From the NCBI GenBank assembly GCA_936432065.2, contig OW386287.2, positions 2,418,001 through 2,482,000 on the forward strand: 64,000 bases of DNA, in the 5' to 3' direction. This document shows positions 55,138 to 64,000 of this stretch, in pieces. Position 1 is the first letter of the stretch, and every line of letters starts with the position of its first letter. The notes beneath the pieces were generated by a model that worked only from the letters and a program-made list of their open reading frames with translations, had not been told where the DNA came from and did not search any database. Source of the DNA: Rutpela maculata. Taxonomy: Eukaryota; Arthropoda; Insecta; Coleoptera; Cerambycidae. The position numbers and the translations under genes are program-made.

Positions 55138-57103
55138 AGACATATACCTTTAACATGTGTATTTTTAAATATTTGTAATTTTTCTTTATTCGATTTGTTT
55201 TCGTAAAAGCTTTAATTTTGTAGTCTTGCATTTTTTTATTAATGAACGCATTGTTCGAGTAATTAAAAAAAAAAAACGTCGAGGAATACTGATTTTAGGG
55301 GATGAAAATTGCAATTTTCAGTTCGCAATATCTCGAAAAATATGCATTTTAGCAAAAAAGTGTATAAAACCTTTCTCTTTTATAATTTGATTCTCTATCA
55401 GATTATGTATATGTTTTTGTTTTTTTTTTTTGCGACAACCTCTAAGAAGGGGTGGGGACCACCCCTAACCAAAACGCAGGAAAAATGACAATATAGATTC
55501 TTATCTACATACTTTATGAAACACGTTGAAGAAAAAAAATTGGAAATTCATTACATCGTTTTCGGGCTGTGATTTAAATGCTTCATTTACTGTACTATAA
55601 TAGGAAGGAGATTATCTTTGACCGTCATTCTTCCAAAATGGCGATCGCAGCGGTAATGATATTTTTGTGGAAAACTTTATTTAATGATTGTGGCAACCCT
55701 CTCCCACCAACACTACGAAAGAAAAAAAATCTTGAAGGAATTATTCCCACAGGTCAAACGATAGATTAACATTATTGGTATAAGTCCATTTCACAGTTGC
55801 AAAGTAAGAAATTACGATTGGTCATTAAATTAGCGATTATGTCTTGCATCTAAGGTTAAAAAAAGTGACTTAGGCGACTCTCTTAAAGCTAAACATACAA
55901 TTTAATTCTTACAATAAATTTATGGTATATCTCGATTGCAGAAATTAATTTAAACTTTAATGGATTCTAACCAAGGTAATTTTGCGAATTTAAACAGTAT
56001 ACTTTCCCATACAAATTATAAATTTGCGTATTTATTCAGAAGTTTAATGACTGTTCCAGCTATCGCAGTACGGAGAAGCCATCGATTTTAATAATTCGTA
56101 ATTAATGTGTTTTAAAATACGCCAACAAACAAAAAACCCCTATAAAGATTGCCAGTGTATACTTATGTGACATTAAATCTTCCCAAGCAGTAATAATGTC
56201 CGAATTACGCAAGCATATACCAGCTTATATAAATATTATTAAATGAGGAATCTCAAAATTACTTACACTTGCATCCAGCCTTACGCGAATTGATTAAAGT
56301 TGTGAGAAAATGGAATTACCTGCAATGAAAAAAGTCGTTAAAAACAGCCACTACTCAGTGTCATATAATAAAACGCGATATTCCTGTTGAGGAATGCAAT
56401 TAAGCTCCGATAGAATATTGCAAACCTGAAAAATCTTGCTAGGCATTTCAATACGTAAATATTTCACTATAAGCAAAGTCAATGACAATTAACACTGGGA
56501 ACACTACAACAGCTGTCACTCAAAGTTGTCAATAAGGCATAACCGAGTTTCATGGTTGTATTGATTCCGGTAATGTGGCGTCCACGTCAGACCAAAAACT
56601 TTTATTATGCAGTTTCGTAGCATGTGGAAAACTTTCAAGTGGAAATCGTATACTTGATTGAAGTGCCTGGTTTCATCAGAATTGAAATTGTGTTTCGTAT
56701 AAGATTACCTGCATCTATTTTGTATAACAGTACGGTCTGTATTATGTTTGCTGCCTAGAAGTTGTATAACAGGAATTTGTGAAAGCATATTATCGCAAGT
56801 TATGTCCAGGGTATTATGAATTTAATCGAATAAAGTGAAGTTGAGTTTTTATAATAATAATAGTAAAAATAATAATAATGTTTACTGTGTTACTGTGATA
56901 TATTTTACATAGATTAAATATAAGAAATGATAAAGAGACAAATGTGTAACTATTTGGTAAAAAAAATCTTCACTAGTGTGACTAATGAGGTTATATTAAG
57001 CTGAATAGGTGAAGCACACCCTGGAGGAGAAGCAACTTAATGATAACGATGTTTTTATGTAAACAAACTATTTATTATTAGTCCACTCAAATTAGACATT
57101 TTA
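55138..57103. other. Unassigned AT-rich DNA
   Basis: The segment at 55300-55500 shares layout with 49780-49945. No gene, RNA or foldback is seen in 55500-57100. Confidence 0.35.
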
Positions 57104-57866
57104 GATGAAATAATTCATAAAGTAATAATATTTGAGATACGTACTCTAGACAGAGTTAGAAAAATTCCCCCCTCCCCCATATAGAGGTGGAACGTCCCTT
57201 TTTTTGCAAAAAAAAAACAACGGGGGCTTAAAGCAGATTTTTCACTTTTATCTTGTAAACCGTTCGTCGGAAGAGAAAAAAGTATAGGAAATAAAAAATT
57301 TGTCGTTAAATACTGCATAAAAAATGTCCTATTAACCTTGTAGCGTATCCTCACCTATTTCGCGCTAACAGCCTCCGAACAGAGGGGTAGTTTGGAGCGC
57401 ATAGGTAAAAATCGATCCTATTCGTTTAACAGCGAATACCTTAAAACCGGTTACTTTAACGAGAAAAATGCCCAGGAATGATTTTTTTTTTATTTAATGA
57501 AAATATCATACAAAGATATTCGCTGTGAAACTTCGAATAACATTGATTTTTACCTGTGCGCTTTAAACTACCCCTCTGTTTGGACGCTGTTAGCACGAAA
57601 TAGGTGAGGATAAGCTACAAGGTTAATAGAAAAATGTTTATGTAGAATTTAACGACAAATTTATTATTTCCTATGCTTTTTTCTCTTCCGACGAATGGGT
57701 TACAAGATAAAAGTACAAACCTAGCTTTAAAGTCCACATTAGGGGTGGTATTTTGCAAAAAAAGGGACCCCTAAATGGAGGGGGAACTTTTCGGGTAACT
57801 ATTTCTAACCCCATCTAGAGTACGCATCTCAAATATTATTATTACTTTATAAATTATTTCTTCTAT
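57104..57866. mobile_element. Foldback element, about 0.76 kb
   Basis: Arms of about 350 bp. Mirror blocks include AAAGTAATAATATTTGAGAT against the sequence at 57828-57851, AAGTATAGGAAATAA against TTATTTCCTATGC, ATTTCGCGCTAACAGC against GCTGTTAGCACGAAAT, and CAGAGGGGTAGTTTGGAGCG against 57562. The spacer is about 100 bp. Confidence 0.85.
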
Positions 57867-57895
57867 TCACTGTTTTTTAATCTAATTTGCGTGTA

Positions 57896-58941
57896 CTGTC
57901 GTGCGCAAAAAAATGGGACTAGCCATAATGTATTTTTGCTAAAATCTAGTTGTAGATCTAACTTTAATTTTTGTGACATCGTCAATTATTTGTCAAAATT
58001 CATTGCAAGTGTGCAAAAACTAATATGCCCCATATAAGCGATTTAGTTAAAGCTGGAGTTATTACTAAAGCAGAAGATGGATGGTCAATAAGACAAATTG
58101 CACTGCGTTATAATATTAACAAAAATTAGGTGTGTAATATTTTAAAAAAGTGAAGAATAAACTAGTAGACTAGTAGAAATCCTTGATCGGGGCGACGAAG
58201 GATATCAACTCAACAACAAGATTTGCAATTGGTAAATACCTTAGTAGAAAATCCATTTTACTCAGTTATTCAGGCTGCTGAAGAAACGAATTTTCCTTTA
58301 TCGAGTAGTACTGGCCATGATGTAAATTTTTGGAACAATTTAGTTTTTACAGACGAAAGGTGAGGTGAGGTACGGTACCGGTTTCAGTGAGTGGACATTG
58401 ATCGGCGAAGTCAAGCACGTCGATGCGAGTCCATCACTTGGATGGGTGACCGTAACTCATCTCGCCGTCCTGGTTAAGTGGGTAGAGTAGCATTAGCTAA
58501 ACTTCGCCAGGACGTTAATCTAAATAAGGCATTAAAAAAAAATACTGGAAATAATAAATAATGCATGGGAAAATATTATTACTGATAATTATTGTATAAG
58601 GTTATTTAATTCTATGCCAAACAGACTTATAGAAGTTATAAATAGAAATGGTGCAATAACGAAATATTAATAGTTAGTTTCTTGTTAAGTTGGATATCCT
58701 TTGTCCCCTGATCCAGGATTTATACTTATTGTGCCGTTTATTCTCCACTTTTTTAAATTGTTAAACTCCAAATTTTTGTTAATGTTGTCATCCATCATTT
58801 GCTATGGCAATAACTACAGCATTACAATAAAAAATAAAATAAAAGTGCTAACTGTTTTATTTCGGCTACTCATTACATACTCAAATAGAGACTGATTTAT
58901 ATTAGAAAAAAATAGTTGTCCTATTTTTTTGCTCACGGCAG
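57896..58941 (+). mobile_element. Tc1/mariner element relic with both TIRs
   Basis: The 24-bp ends begin CTGTCGTGCGCAAAAAAATG at 57896 and are inverted at 58918-58941 (CTGCCGTGAGCAAAAAAATA on the complement), with 21 of 24 matches. TA borders both sides (57894-57895 and 58942-58943). The transposase is a relic: MPHISDLVKAGVITKAEDGW SIRQIALRYNINK-type helix-turn-helix start at 58024, FWNNLVFTDER (second catalytic Asp region) near 58335, and the C-terminal NAWENIITDN and MPNRLIEVINRNGAITKY near 58560-58668. More than 100 residues are missing between the last two, where a SINE sits. Confidence 0.85.
58366..58540 (+). mobile_element. 5S rRNA-derived SINE (SINE3-like)
   Basis: GGCGAAGTCAAGCACGTCGA and CACTTGGATGGGTGACCG (58404-58452) match the internal promoter region of eukaryotic 5S rRNA (A box, intermediate element and C box order). 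Unrelated body sequence follows (CTCGCCGTCCTGG...CGCCAGGACG, a small inverted pair), then a short A tail at 58531-58539. It interrupts the Tc1 transposase. Target duplications are unclear because the flanks were deleted. Confidence 0.7.
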
Positions 58942-58944
58942 TAC

Positions 58945-59604
58945 TATACAGGGTGCATCGAAAAGATTGGGACAACGCTTAACCGTAGATTCTTGACATC
59001 AAAACAAGTCGATTTAACTCAAAAAGTAGTGTTCTAACTCTTTTCTTTTTCAAGATACAGAGTGGCAAAGTAAAAAATTGTATTCATAATTTGTCTCTAT
59101 CTTAGAAACTATTATACATATCTACTTCAAAGTTGGTAACGACGTGTTTTTCAGGTCGCTAATTACAATGGTGCTATTACCGATGCCGTATTTCTCTAAA
59201 AGGGTGCATTTTATCGCGTTTAAACAAGTACACCTTTTCTTTAGTAAACTAAATTGCGTTTCGATTATAGTAGAAGACGATGTCCAAAACCTAACCTCAA
59301 AAAAGTTAGGGCTTAAAGTGTCACGTAAAAGTCCTGTAACTAGCGTCATCTATAAAATATGGCATCGGCAATATCACCTTTGTAATTAGCGACCTGAAAA
59401 ACATATAGTTACCAACTTTGAAGTAGATACGTATAATAGTCTCCAAGATAGATACAAATTACGAATACAATTTTTTTACTTTGCCACCCTGTATCTTGAA
59501 AACGAAAAGAGTTAGACCACTACTTTTTGAGTTAAATCGTCTTGTTTTGATGTCAAGTATCTACGGCTAAGCGTTGTCCCAATCTTTTCGAAACACCTTG
59601 TATA
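58945..59604. mobile_element. Foldback MITE, 660 bp, TACAGGGTG ends
   Basis: TATACAGGGTGCATCGAAAA starts the left arm. The right arm ends in TTTTCGAAACACCTTGTATA. About 250 bp pair, including GATTGGGACAACGCTTA, TTCTTGACATCAAAACAAG, CAAGATACAGAGTGGCAAAG and TTTTTCAGGTCGCTAATTAC. The centre (59195-59350) is single copy. The two mirror frames at 59122-59389 are not genes. It starts two bases after the Tc1 relic's TA. Confidence 0.9.
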
Positions 59605-59642
59605 TGATGATTGACTGAAAATAATAACACAAAGCTATGCTC

Positions 59643-60918
59643 GAGCGGATCTGGCGAGAAAAAGAGAAGTTTTAAAACCAACTTTTTTTAAAAAATTTTA
59701 ATTTTTTTTTTGACAGTTCAGTTGCATGCGTTCTTTTTTATTATGTTATCGTTTGTTCAGCTTAATTGCACGGGGTAGGGGAGGAATTCGCATTTAAAAT
59801 TTGCAAAAACACGTTTTTCCACGATAACTCGATTATTGACTTGATGAAAAGAAAGTTGAATTAAAAATGAAGATCTCGTGGAAGCCCAGAATCTGTTTTA
59901 AAAAAATTTCAAATCAGACGGTAACTTTTCGTGATTTTTTTTCTAAATACGGTTTTTTTGCCGTAACACTAATATACAAAAAAGTAATTCCTTATTTTTG
60001 TCACGAAGAAAAGAAGTTAAGGATATGATATTTTTTTTAAGGTCGGTGAAATAGATAAGAATTGATGGAGCCGGAGGATGGGGGGTGGTGGGCCAATTAG
60101 GGGAGGGGGGAAGGTAGAGAAAGGAAAATTATTCTACCCTATATAACTATTTTCTCTGTCGTGCGATTTTCAAAAACCAAAATGGAATTTGTTCTTTATT
60201 ACCTCTGGTATACCTTTTTAAATTTTTTTTCAAATAAACAAACTTGTGGATGGGGAAAACATTTTGCGTTTTTTTTTTCAAATGGGTTTTTGAGTACAAA
60301 GGAAAGGGTTCAGAGGAGAATTTTTTTTACAGGTAAGTGAGGGATTTTTTAACTTTTAATTTAAAAATATATCGCAATCCAAGCAATAGTAAGGGAGGGG
60401 GGATAAAGGAAAAAAATATTTTGAGGTTTCTGGTTCTTGTACACACACTAAATCACATTTTTTTTCATCCCCTTTAATAATGGGGTGGGGGTGGCTAATG
60501 CCAAAATTTTTTTTGAGACCTTAGCTTCTCTTGTCTATACTAAATATCAATTTTATGAACTCTTACCTGCTTTACTTTATTTACTCCAAATTTACCCCAA
60601 TTTACCCCCCAACCCATCGACGGAACAAGATGAAAATATAATCTAGTTCTAGATCTCGTTAAAGTACAAATGTGTACCAAATTTCAAGTCAATATCAAAC
60701 GGTTATAGAGTAAACGCGCGCGCAAAAAAAGTTACAGACCGACAGAAATTTTTTTTTTCGCTCAAACTTGAATTCTCGACGTTTCATGACATTCTAAGTC
60801 TATTTGAACAATAAAAATTTTTAAAAATTTGTCGTTACTATACTTCCACTGGATGTGGAAGTAAAATAATAATAAAAGTTGGTTTTAAAACTCCTCTTTT
60901 TCTCGCCAGATCTGCTCC
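59643..60918. mobile_element. TIR element, 1.28 kb, containing an ACTTCCAC segment
   Basis: GAGCGGATCTGGCGAGAAAA and the following AAGAGAAGTTTTAAAACCAA are inverted at 60875-60918. The left two thirds (59690-60395) is the sequence also found inverted at 32755-33335. The right third (60395-60865) is an ACTTCCAC-family segment in minus sense that ends in the hairpin TTCCACTGGATGTGGAAG. No protein is encoded. Confidence 0.8.
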
Positions 60919-61740
60919 AGTACAGTAGCAGTAAGGATAATGACACAACAGAGTTTCTCTATACTTATGTCCTCTATACTTATGTATGACTGGACAAAAT
61001 ACATAATAATTAATAACAGTAAGTACTTAAACTCTAGTGAGAATAAGTTGGGGATCATTTAAACACATCTTCAGGCACTGGACATACACTGAACAGATAA
61101 ATAGTATCTGTTGTCATTTTCAATAATGTATAAGGAAGTCATTCCAGTGCACCTTGCCTAAAAACAACTTTACCTCCACTACTGCATTCATCATTTTTTT
61201 GTTTCGTAGACGAACTTAATATAAATTACATGGAAAATTAAAATCTAATTAATTTCCAAAATATGAACGTAATGTACTTGGCTGTGATAAATGATTTCGT
61301 TAATTATCAAAATGAGAAGTTTAATTGCTGTATTAACGGGGTTATGTCCTTTAGTTTGCTCATCTGGTGGAACGAGGTATAAATTTGATGGTACCTAACT
61401 AAGAATGAAATTATAAAATGGTACAAACGTATGTATTATTTAATTAATGTTAGGTTTTAAGTAAGTTTCGTCTACGTCTAGTATAGAAATGAAATTTGAT
61501 GAAGGAGCATAGGGTGTAATTAATCTGTTTTTATACGCTATTATACTATTTTATTAATATAACGTCAATGATTACACAGCTCCTAAAAAAAAAGTTCTGT
61601 ACAAAACATAAAAATACGATATTCCCATGTATTTAAACCGTAGAATACGAATATGATATGAGGATTTTTCTGGCAAATCACAATTTTTTTCTATCCTCAA
61701 AAAGTTATCCTAGATAGATAATTAGTTGTACCACATAATT
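60919..61740. other. Unassigned AT-rich DNA
   Basis: No open frame of interest and no repeats identified. Confidence 0.35.
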
Positions 61741-63190
61741 ATGTACACATATACACATTTATACATAAAAACATATATAATTTAATTCATAAAAAAAATC
61801 CTGTAAGGTGCATAACAGCATTTATCAAGTAAGTACTCCTTTATGTGTTTCTTGAATGAAGGTAATGATTTTATACTTTTATAAAATAATGGTAACGAGT
61901 TAAACAACCTTAATCCCAAATTATCCGGAGCACTCATAGTAAGGGATAAGTGTCTAAATGAAACATGAAATTGTGGATTTAGTGCGAGTATTATACATAT
62001 GTATTGCTTCATTGGTAATAAGATTCGATTCATTTTAGAAAACAAAAATTAATAATTCCATAATATAAATACAAGGAAAAGGTAAAATTTTAAATTGTTT
62101 GAACAAGTTCACATAGGAGTGGGTGGCTGGAACACCTGCTATACATCGTACAATTCATTTCTGGACCACGAAGACATTGTGTGTTGCTGGATGACCACCC
62201 TAGATGAGGATACCATAACTCAAAATACATTAAACTTGACCATAGTAAAAAGTTATTAATTCTGGGATATTAAGTACGGCTTTTAGGGCTCTAATCTGAT
62301 AACATTTAGAGTTTAGAGTTTTAACGGTTTTGTCACAATGTGGACGAAAACTAAGTGTCCTATCAAAAAGAACGCCTAAAAACGATATATGACCCTCTTC
62401 CTCCAAAGATACATCATTAATTGTAATTTGAGACGAAGACACATTCGAATTTTGCCATTATAAAATCTTAAAAATTTAGTTTTTGACGCATTTAGGTATA
62501 GAGAGAGTTATTGTTAAACCATGTCATTAAAGATTTGTTGTTGTCAATAGTATTTTGTAGGAGTACATCACATTCATTGCTAAATAAAAGGGTGGTATCG
62601 TCTGCGTATAAATTAATTTTCACATTTAAATTTGTTGGCAAAATTGGTCCCAGTATGGATCCCCGAGGAACACCAATTTTGACAGGTAATAAAGAAGATT
62701 TGTATACATGTAAGGTGCTACCTCTGGAATATTCAATCTTAACTTGCTGTTTTCAGCAACTCCAGAGGCAACTCTTTGACACCATAATATGAGAGTTTCT
62801 CTAATAATTTGGCATGGTTTACACAGTCGAAAGCCCGGCTAAGCTCACAAAAAATTCCCACCGGACTTTCACTATTTTCAAAAGCTTCCATAATACTGGA
62901 ATAAAGAGTCCATTACTGTCATCGTGGAAAAGCCTGCTCTGAAGCCATGTCGACTGTCATTGAGAATATTATTTTTATCTGAAAAAGGTAAAGTCTGTGC
63001 AAGAATAATGTATTCAAACACTTTGACAAATGCAATTGGATGGGATATTGGTCTATAATTTTCAAGATGTTTTTTATTACCTTTTTTATAAATCGGGGAA
63101 AATAAAGAAATTTTAAGGTTACTAGGAAACACCCCCTCTTCTGAATTGATAACAAATGTCAATTGTGTCACAATGTTTAGTGCCACTTTT
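61741..63190 (-). pseudogene. LINE reverse transcriptase relic
   Basis: In minus sense from 63190: VALNIVTQLTFVINSEEGVF, PSNLKISLFSPIYKKGNKKH, LENYRPIS, DSRHGFRAGFSTMTVMDSLF, then FCELSRAFDCVNHAKLLEKL (motif A), IGVPRGSILGPI (motif B), YADDTTLLFSNEC (motif C, near 62610), LYLNASKTKFL, HISFLGVLFDRTLSFRPHCD (62442-62230), and the C-terminal FRHLSLTMSAPDNLGLRLFN SLPLFYKSIKSL-type block (61990-61860). All RT motifs are present but spread over several frames. The 5' end is cut at 63190, where another repeat starts. It differs clearly from the 25-27 kb element. Confidence 0.85.
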
Positions 63191-63321
63191 AACCTCCCCA
63201 CAATAAAATTGTGGGAGGTTACTACAATTAGTCCAAAATCGAAAATTGAGATAACATCAAATCTTTCCGTTTTGAGGTCCCAGGAACCCAAAAAAGTTGT
63301 TTTTGAAAAATGTCTGTGTGT

Positions 63322-63367
<46 letters not shown>

Positions 63368-64000
63368 CTGTTAGCACGATAGCGGCGAAGCCACTAAACG
63401 GATTTGGATGAAACTTTGCATGAGGGTTTCTTTAGTGCTCCAGAAGATCTGAAAAGGTTTTGGTTGAGATCGGATTACGTTTGTTGCTGTTTTGGCACAA
63501 CAAGTTGTTTATTTTATGATTACTTACAATTTGTAATCGAACCATTGAAAAGCAGTAAAAATTCCGATTTCAACGATATATAACACTTGCACTCTTTAGC
63601 TTTGGTTTCCGTGAAAAAAATTAAAAACCAAATAACACGCTTCTTGTGTAAAATATATTTTATAGTGGAACCACAGAATACAGTAACTACACAGAGGCGA
63701 AGTCTTTGGCGGTTCCTTTCAGTTTTGATGGCTCGTTTTCTGTGCGTACCAGTTGCGTCTACACCACGGTGTATTAAATAGGTGGTCCGGCACTTTCCTA
63801 TTATAATAATGGCTTCGTAAGTGCATGGTTTCTATTTACTTTAATAGATGGCGCGAGCAATACGGTCCTACAATTACCTGAGCATGTGCATCGCATAACT
63901 AACATAACCTCAAATTTTAAGGTGTTTTCGTTTATTCTCATATTTAATGTTTGTAACCGAAATTTGAAACGTAGGTATAAATATTGTAGATGGACGGATT
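63191..64000 (+). repeat. Repeat beginning with a hairpin and containing a GT microsatellite
   Basis: AACCTCCCCACAATAAAATT then GTGGGAGGTT forms a near-perfect terminal hairpin at 63191-63220. (GT)n occupies about 63313-63362. It is followed by CTGTTAGCACGATAGCG and GGATTTGGATGAAACTTTGC, a block common in dispersed insect repeats. The far end lies beyond the window or is not recognisable. The frame 63146-63382 is non-coding. Confidence 0.6.

Overview
The window looks like intergenic or intronic DNA from a large, repeat-rich, AT-rich arthropod genome, most likely an insect. Three things point there: LINE reverse-transcriptase relics, many insect-style foldback MITEs (TACAGGGTG ends, TA, TTA and TTAA target sites), and a short mitochondrial COI insertion that reads through TGA as Trp, as in the invertebrate mitochondrial code. 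I cannot name the order or species. No intact host gene is visible. The only long open frame (379 codons, about 25.6-26.75 kb) belongs to a LINE. Most other open frames are chance frames in AT-rich or palindromic DNA.

Layout. 0-4 kb: the end of a foldback copy at base 1, a reverse-strand LINE relic (0.48-1.42 kb), AT-rich DNA and a truncated ACTTCCAC-type repeat. 4-11 kb: three foldback elements and a larger inverted pair (9.0-10.6 kb) that carries many GTCTGGC motifs. 11.5-13.9 kb: a foldback inside a foldback. 15-16.7 kb: a foldback split by a hAT-like end. 17-24 kb: TIR elements, a hAT MITE with 8-bp target duplications, a GC-rich hairpin and a foldback with a duplicated arm. 24.5-27.8 kb: a Harbinger-like nuclease relic, then the best LINE. 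27.9-31.7 kb: a Harbinger-type MITE, two further TIR elements, two ACTTCCAC repeats separated by a 30-bp minisatellite, and a second Harbinger relic. 31.9-33.7 kb: a TTAA-flanked MITE and a composite repeat. 34.4-37.7 kb: the most elaborate structure, a foldback enclosing a CXC-type cysteine-rich coding relic and a second foldback whose arms are themselves tandem repeats. 38-48.6 kb: a TTAA-flanked element, two ACTTCCAC copies, LINE fragments of several kinds, another foldback, and a SAP-like exon relic. 48.6-57 kb: three foldbacks, a putative hAT end, a tRNA-like relic and the COI numt. 57.1-60.9 kb: four elements end to end, including a Tc1/mariner relic with both TIRs and a 5S-rRNA-derived SINE inside it. 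61.7-64 kb: a reverse-strand LINE relic abutting a GT-microsatellite repeat.

The genes do not form a pathway. The unifying theme is mobile DNA: autonomous relics (LINEs, Tc1, Harbinger, possibly hAT) beside a dense population of non-autonomous palindromic elements. Transcripts across these palindromes could fold into long hairpins, which is an inference. Element limits were read by eye and may be off by tens of bases unless a TIR or target duplication fixes them.
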